NCBI GenBank assembly: GCA_033002965.1
Contig: JAURVB010014869.1
Location: 55,268 to 119,267 of the forward strand
Direction: 5' to 3'
DNA: 64,000 nt
Origin: Piper betle
Lineage: Eukaryota; Streptophyta; Magnoliopsida; Piperales; Piperaceae
Under the pieces are notes generated by a model that did not search any database, was not told the origin of the DNA, and was given only the letters and a program-made list of their open reading frames with translations. The position numbers and the translations under genes were made by a program. Positions 47,532 to 58,923 of this stretch are shown one piece after another (positions within the stretch are counted from its first letter, which is position 1; every line of letters starts with the position of its first letter).

Positions 47532-49440
47532 CTGAAACTCTAAGGGGTTGGTGTAAAAATTAGCAAGTGTTAGACCATGGACCAACATAGCAAACAAGGC
47601 CCACTAAGGTCGGGCTATGTTGTTGAGAACAATGTTCTTGGGCCGTCCACCAATTTTTCTAAGTGCCATTTATGGGCTTGAAGACTTAAAATGTGCCTAG
47701 GTAAGTGGATAGTGCTAGCCAACACAATGGGCTTGAATTTAGTAAGATTTGAGGTCTACAATCCAAGTATTGGGGCCTAAGTGAACTTTGAAATGGGAGG
47801 TATTGACTAAATCATTTCCGGAGCTGGGTAGACATATAAGGGTTGGGAAATTCTACATATAATTTATTGAGCTAAATGCTCCAAAATTTTAATATGGTGT
47901 TATATGGACTCAACCTAAAGTGTGGGTAAATTTTCAAGTAATTTAATCACCATTTGGCTAGTTTTTCTTATTTTACATCCAGAGTTAGGGTACTATGGGT
48001 GCACCATATATTCCTGAACACTCCTGAAAATATATCAAAATAGACACCTAAATGATTTTTAAATTAAACCAAAACTTACAGGTTTCTATTAGACAATTAT
48101 TGAGGAAAACCATAGTTTTTATAGATTTATTTACCTCTTTTAGTTATCACAACAGAGCACAAACTAAAGGCATGACAAGACATACTGTATATACATAAAA
48201 AATTAGAGGTTTTTTTCATGTCCTTTAAGTGTTGGCTTAGTGTAAATAATTTACATGAAAAAACCCACACTCATATCAATAGGTTTGCATAAAGTATGCA
48301 TCATCAGCTATCTTCATCAAGGTGTAAAAATTGGGAAATGTGTGACCAAGTCATAGGGACCTTAAAAGTTGCCACGTTTCTCTAAATTTGGCACCTCTAC
48401 TACATCATACAAGCCATATCAGTTGAAGTGATGAACATAAAAATTGTAGCTATTGATGACATGAACACAAAAAAGTAAACATAAATCAAAAAGGCCTTCT
48501 AGAACATAACTTATGAATTTTATACCAAATCTGTGCAAAATAGTAACCACCTAGCATTCAAAGTTATGTAAAAAATAATTTGTACATGAAAAAAATATGA
48601 AACTACCACTTATTTACTCTTAACTTAACCAGATACACGGAAAAAACCATAAAAATTCAAAATAGGGAAAAACCTTGGCGAATCTAGCACCAAACTAAGC
48701 AAGGAGGGGTGGAGGGCTTACCTCCAACGAACTAAGGGGAGGTATCTTGAGACTTCCTACTTTAGGACTTACAACCTTTGGCTTTGGCTTGGCTTGAAGA
48801 TCTTGAAGGGAGCTGATAGAGGCCAAGGAAGAAAGATGAGTAACTAACAATAGGGAGGAGACTTAGAGGAGACAGGAAATGAGTGAAAAAGGGGAAGGAG
48901 ATAAGGTTTTCAAAAAGAAAGGAAAGCTCCTAACGACTAAGGCATGACTTGGTGATGTCATAGGTAAGGTATCATACCTAAAAAAGTAGAGTGTCATACC
49001 TAATTAGATATGAGTTGACCCAAAACCCTAAAATTTAGGGTTTTCACCTTAAATTTGAGTAACTCGAGGGGGACTAAGTAATTTAGTCTAGGGAGACTAA
49101 GTGATAATTTGAGTAACTCCAAAGGGATTAAGTGATAATTTGAGTAACTCCAAGGGGTCTAAGTAATATTTGCTCAAAATTTTAACCATGATCAATTACC
49201 AGCTTGAATACTTCTAAGTTCGGTTAAAATTTTCAACAAAATTATGATAATTTTGCTTGAAATTATCGTAGTAAATTTTTCATGAGGGAATTATTGATTT
49301 GTTGGGAGACCAGGTATAATGTTTTCTTTGACTGATTGGCAAAGAAATAACAACGAGAAGTGCAACGCAATGACTGGAGGACATAAAAATTAAAGTAAGT
49401 TTGCCATGGATGGCATGGTACCACTTCCACATTTGAAGAG
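47532..49440. other. Probable retrotransposon remnants, no gene
   Basis: Right flank of the large element. 48660-48910 has the mixed composition of plant LTR leaders (CTTACCTCCAACGAACTAAG). 49030-49055 holds the palindrome CCCTAAAATTTAGGG. 49056-49170 is a short tandem array. No ends or coding sequence can be assigned. Confidence 0.4.
49056..49170. repeat. Degenerate tandem array, ~37-bp unit, three copies
   Basis: TTTGAGTAACTC followed by a G-rich stretch and CTAAGTRATAATTT is repeated three times with small changes. Confidence 0.7.
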
Positions 49441-49639
49441 GCCAAGCTCTTTCATGGCTTCTACTTTGTCTGATCTTAGCCTAAAGTTTAAAGATGCCGT
49501 CAAGATGGAGGAAGATATTGTGTCAAACCCCCAATCAATTCAATCCCATGTTGCACCATAGATTCTACCTGTGCGAAAGGTCATAGAAAGCTTGCTCAAG
49601 TACCCCAGTGCCAACAAAATATTCCTACACAATTTTGCC

Positions 49640-50779
49640 TGCAACGAAGTGAAAGGACAAGATCAAAGGTAGAGGAGCACAGGAAAATGTTTGAGGATAG
49701 AAGGCTTAGCCTGGTTTTGAATTTGGATCTTATACTGCTGCATTCTATCCACCATACGGAAGTGGATCCAAAGCACAAGGCGATTTTGGAAAAGAAAGAA
49801 GAGATAGATAGGGAGAAGTCCAACAGACACCTCTTTAGGCTCTTACTGGATAAAACTTCGGCCAGGAATTTGGAACTTCTTGGACAAGGCCAGCAAGCTG
49901 TTCGAATTCCGTGTGAATACCATGGGGTGCAAGTTTTATGCCGCAAAGATTGTAAAAATACTTGATCCCACTGGTGCTCTATTTGCTGGGCGAGTGATTT
50001 TGGATTAGATGATGACATTCATGGAGATAGAAGGGTACCCAGAATCAAAAAATTGGATGGGAAGTTGTATATGGAATCAGCTATTCTGATCATAGATGAT
50101 AGTAAATATGCCTGGCCACTTAACCAATACAATTTGATGGAGGCAAAAAGTTACACATATTTCCCATTCGTGGGGCACCCTGGCAGCTCAATCCTTGAAA
50201 TTGATGAAGATAAAAGCTTTGAAATGGTACTCTTGCATCTTTACTTTCAGTGATTGAGAGAGCCAAGTTGATGTGAGAAGCATTCTTGCCAGGGAGCAGC
50301 ACAGGGTTTTCTCTGGTTGTTGGATATTGTTTAGTGGGATTATTCCAGTTGGAGAGGTAAACCCTCATCTACACCCACTCTGGAAAAAAGCTGAGCAATT
50401 TGGTGCAATTTGTACTAATCAGATATGTGATAATGTGACTCATGTTGTTGCCAAGTCTTCCTGGACTGATGAGGTGAATTGGGCAATGACTAGTGGAAAA
50501 TTTGTTGTTTATCCTGGCTGGTTGGAGGCATCAGCTCTGCAATACAGAAGGGAAAATGAGGCAGACTTTACAATCAAGATGATCAGGAGGAAGCAGCTAG
50601 TAAGAATGCAGGGGAGAAGAGGCCGCAAAAGCAATCTCTCTGTTGATGCGCGCGGTCAACTTGTACAACGTGCCAACGATGCAATGAAGAAATATTGTCT
50701 CATACATAACATATTGAGATGTTTTGCAAGTGAGTTACAATTTGCAAACAATGGGGATAGTATTGCGTATACTTTATAG
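49640..50779 (+). pseudogene. Processed pseudogene of a CPL/FCP1-type Pol II CTD phosphatase
   Basis: Uninterrupted homology without introns, but in shifting frames. Frame 1 (to about 49840): FEDRRLSLVLNLDLILLHS. Frame 2: WIKLRPGIWNFLDKASKLFE and VKILDPTGALFAGRV. Frame 1 again from 50053: SAILIIDDSKYAWPLNQYN. Frame 2 from 50273: the BRCT domain GCWILFSGIIPVGEVNPHLH, HPLWKKAEQFGAICTNQ and VYPGWLEASALQYRR. This is the order of plant C-terminal-domain phosphatase-like CPL3/CPL4 proteins: FCP1 catalytic domain, then BRCT. The catalytic DLDxT is NLDLI, so the nucleophile Asp is lost. Three frameshifts, at least one stop and absence of introns indicate a retro-copied dead gene. The upstream part (49446-49640) is not clearly homologous. 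Confidence 0.85.
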
Positions 50780-52600
50780 TTTTTTTCTGGGTACTTTCAT
50801 AATGTTGTAATCATCAATTGTCAAACAATTGTTGGAATGTATATATTCAAATCATGTTGAGCAAGAAGAAATATTGTCTTAGTATTGTGTTCTTAGCATG
50901 TTCTGTATGCAACAGCAGGGGGAAAATAACGTGCAAATAAAGTATAAATATATAATTAAACACAGGTTAAAATTAATACAGTTCTAGTTTTCAATAGATA
51001 ACTAGGTTTTGGGAAAATTTCATATCAAAAAATTGGGTACCTGTAAAAATGATACGACTTAAAATTGGCGTACATTGCGAGCAAAAAACAAAAATGGTCA
51101 TAGGAAAAAATTACCTTTTACCATTACTCTGGACTCCCTCCCTCCTCAAACAAGAGTGTCAAATTACATTACAAGAAGAATAATATTAAAAAGATAAAAA
51201 AGTATTAAATACCTTTGGGAAATACCCGGCCAACTGATTGAATACATATATTACAAGACCTTGTCAGGTACATTTCTTTGGGTGCGTTTGGTTTGAACAA
51301 AAAAAATATATATTGTAAAATTGTATGGGTCAACTTTATGAAAAACAGTATATAACCAATATATATATTTCATATTAAAAATCAATATTTAATGTATTTT
51401 TGTAAAAAAATGATCATGACTTTTCAAGCATATATCTAATGTGAAGAAAAAATATGTACACCTTTATCTTGTGTTTTAATCAAGAAAATTTATGCATTTT
51501 CAAGTATGAGACGGCCACTTAGGAAAATTATCATGGTATTTGTACATAAAATATTCGGAAACCCTTCAAATCTTAGTTCAAAACTCTAACTTTGTTCTAA
51601 AAACTCCGAGTTGTACTCCAGTCTATAGTTTCCCTAGTTCAACTCCATTCCCCAAGTTAAAGTAATATAAGTTATTAAAGCATTTTATTTTCTTTTAATT
51701 TATCTAAATAAATTTATCATCAATTCAAGGTTATAAAAAGAGGAATGTATACTTATTTTATTTATTAAATTAAAATAAATATTATGAATAACTCCAAATC
51801 AACTTCACTTCATAGCATGTAAGTCAAATCTGAATCACGAATTGCTTAAAATATATATACTTTTCCTAGAGTTGCCCACTAATTATAATTTTTCTAGAGT
51901 CGATATTTCTTTCATGTTAGAAAAAAAACATATCCTTAGGGGGAAAAATAGGCATTATTCATGTTCGAGTTTGCAACAAATTAAGATCACAATCAAACAG
52001 ATCACCTTTGTCTTCCATGTTTTATCCTCTTGTTACCATCTAACTAACACCTAACTCCGGACAGGCAGTAGTCATTGACAAATTACAGAATTACCTTTTG
52101 ATTATGTTGCCCTAATGGGCATTCAAACAACACCTTCCTTCACACGGGTCAATAAGACCATCAATGAACCATTTACTTCCTCATGCGAATAAGCTTCATT
52201 TCAACACCTGCATCTGAAGTAAAGATTGAACTACCACCCATATTTCTCTTATTTTGCCCATTTTTGAAGGTCAAGTTACCTTCATCTTGGTCATGCTAAG
52301 CTCCCTAAATGAACCCTAAACTTGTTCAAAAGCTAAGATTAGAATGTGACCTCTAACTATATAAAACGATGAGGATATATTGATGGGAGTATACCTTGTA
52401 GGCATAAGAAATTGACGCACTATAGACAATATGGAGACGAAAGTTTTAAGCTCCACGGTCATTTCTTAAAGCCAATATGAAGCAGATGTTAGAGAAGTAT
52501 CACTAACCAGCTTTGATAGATTGGCTTCAGACATTCACATTGCTGTATTTTTTGGTTTCAAGCCACCAAATGCATCAAATTCAAGCATCATAGAAGGCTG
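50780..52600. other. AT-rich intergenic DNA, nothing recognised
   Basis: No gene. TGGGTGCGTTTGGTTTG at 51281 resembles a terminal motif common in plant MITEs, but no inverted partner is found nearby. Confidence 0.4.
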
Positions 52601-52649
52601 GCTAAAACCCTGTTTCACTTTCCCACTCTTGATGCTTAACTAGGAGAAA

Positions 52650-53118
52650 ATGAGCCACATCCCATGTCTTCTAATAGGCCACCATGGTGGTGGTGGTGGT
52701 GTTCTTGTAGGTGAATCAGATGTTCAAGCAAACATTGTTGATCATCTTCCTCTTGGGCCTTCACCAGGCATCACAAAGCTCCATCCTTCAGTGCAAAATC
52801 CTAGCCACTTGCTCCAACTCCAGTTCAACAGGTTTGCTTGTGGTAGACTTGTGATTGGTGTAACTACCAACCATAGATTAGCAGATGGTTTTTCCATGAG
52901 CTCCTTCTTCATTGAATGAGGCAAGGCAGTGAGAGGAATTGAAATCTCCAAAAAATGGTTTTATGACATGCAATGGCTCAAGCCTAGGAGTTCACCAAGG
53001 TGTGATTTTGACCACTGGGGAGTGGAGTTTGAGCCACATCATGAACAAGTGGTTCCAACACATTCCTTGTCTTCTTTGATCAAAACTGTTTGGGAATGTC
53101 AAGTAAAAGATGTTGATT
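52650..53118 (+). pseudogene. BAHD acyltransferase fragment (agmatine coumaroyltransferase-like)
   Basis: The single frame reads GVLVGESDVQANIVDHLPLG, LQLQFNRFACGRLVIGVTTN and NHRLADGFSMSSFFIE-stop-GKAVRGIEISKKWF, then DFDHWGVEFEP. It contains the BAHD catalytic HxxxD as HRLAD and the surrounding FACGxxVxG pattern of hydroxycinnamoyl transferases. The stop at 52917-52919 is TGA where the family has Trp (TGG). The frame ends at 53118-53120 after about half of the family's ~440 residues, and the DFGWG motif is absent. The N-terminal ~130 residues are also missing. It is a truncated pseudogene with one internal nonsense change. Confidence 0.75.
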
Positions 53119-53120
53119 AA

Positions 53121-53639
53121 CCTTTATATCTTAATTTTCAAAGCAACAGTGATACGATATTAAATTTTCAAATACTATAAAACAAGAACTTCTTTAGAAA
53201 ATTTAAAATTACGTAGGCCAAATTCATTTCTAGAAATGATAAAAATTTATCAACCTTCAATATATTTATGCACTGTATGTTCAATATATAGAGCCTGTTA
53301 CGTGAGATCAAGGAAAGATTGAAGTTAAAGATACAAGCACTTAAATAAATTATACGAAGTGTAGATAACCTTAATTTTTCCCTATCGATTATTTGAAAGG
53401 TTCAAATTAGTTATTTTGACTACAAGAAGACAAAACTAATTATCTTATAACTTCCAACATCTCACAAAATCACTAAAATTCCTATTTTCATCACCCGGAA
53501 ACATCACAAGCCATATATCATTCAATACCACACGACAAAAGAACAACTGATCATATCAATACTCAACAGGATGGCAAAACCTTCAACATACAAAAAAGGA
53601 CATAGCCATCCATTTGAAGCAGCTCATTACCAAGGGGCA
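53121..53639. other. AT-rich intergenic DNA, nothing recognised
   Basis: No continuation of the BAHD gene, and no other feature. Confidence 0.4.
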
Positions 53640-53647
53640 CCTGGTCT

Positions 53648-54139
53648 TAGGGGTGTAAACTAGCCAAATTGGCTCGCAAGCATTTTATGTTCAGCTCTAT
53701 TCAGCTTGAACTTGTATTCGTTAATTTTGTGCTTAAAAAATATTTTGCTCAAAATAAATAGCTTGTTAAACAATGAATAGAACTTGGACTAAGAAGTGTT
53801 CAGCTCGGCTTGGCTCGAAACTCGAGCTCGATGTATTCAAACTCGAAAAAATACTCGGCTCGTTAATACTATATAGGTTACATTGAACTCATATAGTGTT
53901 GGAAAGGAAATTTTGATCCTATATAAATCAAGCATGAGCCAAACACAAACATTCGCTCGGTTCAAAAACGTAACGAGCCGAACACGAGCCAGGCCCAAAT
54001 ACCATCAATTTTGAATGAGCTGCTCGACCCATAATAAATCAAAAGCTCGTCAAACACTCAAACAAGTTAAATCATGCTTACCAAAATTCATGTCAAATTC
54101 AAAAACATCCCTATCCAGCTCGATTCATTTACACCCCTA
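53648..54139. mobile_element. hAT-type MITE, ~492 bp
   Basis: Ends TAGGGGTGTAAACTAGCC and ...TTCATTTACACCCCTA. The 8-bp flanks CCTGGTCT (53640-53647) and CCTAGTCT (54140-54147) match at 7 of 8. Same family and orientation as 36478-36985, with shared internal words such as CTCGAGCTCGATGTATTCAA. Non-coding. Confidence 0.87.
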
Positions 54140-54171
54140 CCTAGTCTACATTCGTCACTCATACAAGCTTG

Positions 54172-54529
54172 CAAGACTCCTTCATGGTGTTGCGGCGGGG
54201 CACTACACTGATCTATTGCATTTTCCCATACTTATATGTATATTAAGCTCATATACTATTTCTGACCGTAGCATGCATTAGTATAAATCCCTACTATGTC
54301 ATATTTTGCTTACAATAATAAATATATTTTTTAATATATAATAACAAAAACATTTGCAAAATTAGAGAAATTCCACCCTTTAGATTATGTCGTCCTAATC
54401 GAACATCCGGTATCATCTCCGGACTACCTTAATCAAAACCTATTTTTTCTTATTTTGTCCACTCTCAAAAGTCAAGTAATTCCCTTCATCCGGGTAATAC
54501 TAGTTTCTTAGTTTTGTAATATATTAAAT

Positions 54530-54584
<55 letters not shown>

Positions 54585-54740
54585 TATTGCTACGGACATG
54601 GTAAGAATATATACTAATGCATGTCATGGTTAATAACAATATATGAACTTAGCACAGGGATTATGGGCAGAAACAACAAATCAATGTAGTGCCCCATTGC
54701 ATGGTCTTCTCTAGCGACGTCTAAGAACAGGCAAGAGCAA
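54172..54740. repeat. Imperfect inverted duplication around an (AT)n tract
   Basis: About 54172-54310 and 54590-54740 are inverted copies, roughly 75% identical by eye. Shared cores include GGGGCACTACA, ATGCATTAGTATA and, more loosely, TTCCCATA/CTGCCCATA. The (AT)n tract 54533-54579 lies between them. Open frames on the two arms give similar peptides (GHYTDLLHFPI and GHYIDLLFLPI), showing common ancestry, but no family is recognised. Confidence 0.65.
54533..54579. repeat. (AT)n microsatellite, ~47 bp
   Basis: Uninterrupted AT dinucleotides. Confidence 0.97.
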
Positions 54741-54954
54741 GCTTGTATAAGCGTTGAATACCACCTGCCCCTCCATAATGAGGAACTTCTCGTATATGTT
54801 GGAAAGAGGTTACCACCGTGCTTCACCTCCATACTCATCAAGGGACCAGTTTTTATATGAGAGGAAGGAGGCATCAATAGGAATTTGGGGGCTTGGTGAA
54901 CCTATTCCCCCTCTTTTTAACTCTTAATCTTTTTTTCAAAAATATTAACCCTAA

Positions 54955-55370
54955 TTAGGAATGAGTTTGGATCAGATATAGATCGAATTTATCATTCCAT
55001 CCTAACTAGAAAATCCAAACTTGAATCCGAAGATTATATCAATTTTATTTGTTATATATTTGTATCCTATTTGACCCAATTAATTAAAATAATATAAATA
55101 ATATAAGTTTTAATATAAAATTAGAGAACAAATAATAAAAAGTATTATTTTAAATATTTTTAAATCATAATTCTATAAATATCATTCATTTGGATTGGAT
55201 ATGGGATTGGTTCAACCCATCTCCGAATTCGATCCAAATACTTTTAAATATATTATTTATCTAAGCAAATTGAACCCAAATTTAATACAAAAATATTTTG
55301 GATCAGATATAAATTAATGAGATGGCAGATATTAGATATCTAATATCAAGGTTGAATAAACATTAATGCA
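54955..55370. repeat. Dispersed repeat, older copy
   Basis: Aligns with 58498-58923: GAGTTTGGATCAG near the start, ATTAATTAAAATAATATAA in the middle, and GGATCAGATATAAATTA near the end. Terminal repeats are not clear. Confidence 0.55.
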
Positions 55371-56740
55371 AATAGAGGATTGCCAACTAGGTATCCCACT
55401 AGATGCAAGTAATAACTCACACCCCTTGACATATCAACATTGGACATAGTTAGTCTACATTGATATATTAGCATTGATATATCAACATTGATATATAGTT
55501 AGTTGTCGTGATATTATATGAAAGAAATATAAAATTTAGGGATAAAAAATTTCTTGAAGTTTGGTTGTCCGAAAATTTAGTTTAAAAAATATTTATTTTC
55601 AGTCAAAACAAGTCTAGGTAATAATTGGAGGACAAAAATTGAAAAACATTTTGGGAGGCACGCATGCATATATAAAAAAGAAATATTTCATTTTTATCTT
55701 ATTTTCTTACTATCTAAATATGTAAAAGAAATTTTTAAAATTTTCAAGTCATCTCATTTTATTGTATTTCTATTTTAGATGAAATTATTTTTTTATTTAC
55801 GTTCTTTCCATATCAATCAAACGGATCCTAAATTGAAAACTATAGTAAGATGTTCAAGTTAGAATTAGAATTTGAGATTGCTGGTTAATTAATTGGGGTA
55901 CTTTAATTGACTTAAGTTTGGTTTACAAGGCATTTTTATTTACCATTTTATTTCTTTTTATTAAAAGATCTCCTTTATTAATTCTCTTCAATTATATCCA
56001 ACCCTTCCAGAGATTAGCTTGGGCTTCCAGGGTTGATTTGATGGGCCTTGTGTATGGGCTTGATTTGAGTTCAGTTTGGGCTTTTTCTTGGGTTAAATTC
56101 TCTTTCAACTATGCGCTTGAGTTGGGCTTACAAATACAACAGATTATTATCTGTAATAATTAATCTCCATCCCTTCTCTAATTCTCAATCGTTCTCATAT
56201 TAATCAATGGGACAACCCAAATCAGAATTATCTTCATTATCATGTCCAGCCCTGTGTTGATCTTATTATTGTAATATGTGTGTGTGTGTACATATATTTA
56301 TATATATATGATCTTCAGTTTAGATATTTGGTAACATTTGCATTTTATCATAATGAATTACCAAAAAAGTCAAATAACAAAAGTTATTGCATGCACTCAC
56401 GTTACAAATAAAAAATACTTCATGATTATGAAAAATAAACAAAAACTCATATATAATTAAAAAAAGCTTCTTACTTATCATGATGTTTTATATGAAATAT
56501 TTGATAATGTTAAAGTTTTGAGTGAGTAATTTCCATTACATGCAATACATAACTGGTAATGATCACTTCCAAAAAACTCTCAGAAAATCAATAAAATTAT
56601 TATTTCATCACTAAGAAACATCACAAACCGTATATCATTCAATATCACACCAGAACCGTACTTGATCAAACCAATATATGTTCATCTAATTGTTATTATA
56701 TATAACTATTATTATAGCTTGTAGAAAAGAGACCAACAAG
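55371..56740. other. AT-rich intergenic DNA, nothing recognised
   Basis: No gene. A (TG)n/(TA)n stretch lies at about 56275-56310. Confidence 0.4.
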
Positions 56741-56755
56741 CTCTAATCCAAATTA

Positions 56756-57228
56756 TCAATCATCCTTACGTGATATGGACTGTTCATACTCCCAATAGGA
56801 CATGCCATGAAAGGATTCCACGTCAAGCGACATATCGTCGTCATCAACCCCATCGTTCCTGAACAAGAAGCTGCTCTTGTTCTCATCCGGCCGGGCAAAC
56901 ACCCACATGCTCCCAAATGTGTTCTCGACCAACTCACCGGCGGTCTGCATCTGTTCCCACGGCCCAAACAGCCGGTACAAGCCTTCCCAATATCTCAAGT
57001 TGACGGTGAACTGCTCGTACCCCAGGCCGTAGGCCGGCCGGCTGATGCCCCCTCACCGCGGCAGCTGGCGACCTCCTCCCGCATCAGAATGTCGTCCAAT
57101 CTCACGGTCAAGATCTCGGGCAGTGTTAGGGTGCCGCCGGACTCGGTCACGTTCTGTAGGATGGAGGAGGAGAAGTGGAGCTCGGCTTTCCATGTGGCCT
57201 TGAAGTGCCTGGCCACTGCGTGTGGCAA
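56756..57228 (-). CDS. Small protein of unknown family, one homopolymer frameshift
   Basis: Minus strand. The first part reads HFKATWKAELHFSSSILQNV and TLPEILTVRLDDILMREEVA. The second part, one base out of phase, reads YGLGYEQFTVNLRYWEGLYR, LFGPWEQMQTAGELVENTFG and MWVFARPDENKSSFLFRND, then an acidic tail VDDDDMSLDVESFHGMSYWE. One extra C in the C5 run at 57048-57052 (plus strand) joins them into one frame of about 158 residues. Codon use is GC-rich, unlike the AT-rich surroundings. No ATG begins the frame (the first codon at 57226-57228 is TTG), so the real start is unresolved or lost. I do not recognise the family and assign no function. It may be a live gene with a sequence error or a very young pseudogene. 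Confidence 0.5.
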
Positions 57229-58497
57229 GTAAATGCTTGGTGAAATGTTGCCATTGTTGTAGGGACTTGGAGGTGGTGTTCTTGGAGGATTAGGGGGTAG
57301 ACATTGTCAAGAGTGGTGGAGCGAGGCTGGGTATATCATGTATATATATATGCTTGTTAGAGGATACATTTATATATATTTGTATGGGAAGTTGTCACAA
57401 AGGGCCTGAGAGGTTGAGAGAATCACTTGGTAAGAACTTTGAAGTCATCAGAGTATCCTAACGAATTTCTGTCTTGTCGGTTGTATGCATGAGAGCTCAT
57501 GCATGAATTTAGCATGGATATTTATGCCCTAGCAACAATGCATGAATACGAGAAGTCATGAATTTTATCATTGATATTATCAAATATATATGTTTGTGTA
57601 TATGTTATGATATGGACATAATATAGTCTGAAAACTTCGTTTATATGTAGTTTAGAGTACTGTATATTCAATCCAAGGTGAGGAAGCTGGGGTGATTGAA
57701 CGTTTGGTGTGAGTCTGTGAGATGTACAATATGAATGATACAAGTCGAGGAAGGGATGGTTCATTTTATAAATGATATATAATGGCTAATTGTATTTCTA
57801 AATATATTAATTATAATACAAGATCTACTATAAAACAGTACATATAAATTATAGTATTGCATCAAATATTCAATTGTTATTCATCATGTGATCCTAATGG
57901 CCTTGAACTACATATATGTATGTTGTGAACGAGCCACTTCGAACCAAGGGAAGATTCATAGTGAGTGGGAGTCACATATTGTAGTGACTCATTTTGTAAA
58001 TTTTTTCCCATTTTCAGATTTGGGATGCGGACTTTTCCAGCATTTTTCTTTTAACAAATAACAAACGTTTCGTTTCAACATTCATAAGTTAAATTACTAA
58101 GCTGATTGTTAGTAGGATAGCTAATAATAAGATATTTATTTTTTAAAGGGTAGAATATTACTTTTTTAAAAAGAGTAATGCTATATGTCGATAAATGATA
58201 CGTCCATGTGGCAAAGCTTTTTGGAAAAAGAAGAAGAATATATATACATATATATGGATATCATCTGAGAGAATCCGGGCTAATTATCAAAAAAAGAATA
58301 AAAATAATAATTGTAAGACTATTAATTTTAGGTTAAAATAAATAAAAACTAAACCAACCCAATCATTTGAATAGAACGAGTGCTGACCTAAACATTAAGA
58401 AAAAAATTGTTTTTTTATCAAAAGTAGGATGCTGAGAGCTCAACCGTTCGGGTTGTCACAACTCCTCGTGGACAACCGGATTGAATTGGGGTAGGGA
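57229..58497. other. AT-rich intergenic DNA, nothing recognised
   Basis: Upstream of the minus-strand gene at 57 kb, then plain AT-rich DNA. Confidence 0.4.
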
Positions 58498-58923
58498 AGG
58501 GATGGGTTTGGATCGCTCATGGATCAGGTATGACTAAAATTTAAATCCAAAAATCCAAACTCGAATCCAATCAAAATCCAAAGATTATATTTATTTTATT
58601 TATCATATTTGTACTTGATCCGCATTCGCAAAACCAGTATCCAAACCGAATCCAACCCGATTAATTAAAATAATATAATTAATATAAATTTTTATATAAA
58701 AAAAGTAAAAAATATTATTTTGAAATTTTGTAACATATAAGTTTATAAAACATCACTTATTCAGATCAAATTATATCAAATTCATATTTGATCCAAATAT
58801 ATACGGATATATTATATATCTGAAAAATCCGAACCCAAATCTAATTCAAAATTATTTCGGATTAGTTATCACGGGTCGAATACTAGTTTGATTCACAAAT
58901 ATTTGATGTTCGAACCCATCCCT
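58498..58923. mobile_element. Probable MITE, ~426 bp
   Basis: Ends AGGGATGGGTTTGGATC and ...GTTCGAACCCATCCCT are inverted over about 12 bases. Possible 8-bp flanks GGTAGGGA and GGTTTGGA match at only 6 of 8. The interior is AT-rich with no coding sequence. An older relative is at 54955-55370. Confidence 0.55.

Noticed and set aside
51281..55810. A long MITE or larger element starting at TGGGTGCGTTTGGTTTG (51281)
   Set aside because: The best inverted partner (CAATCAAACGGATCC at about 55806) is weak and 4.5 kb away, with no duplication.
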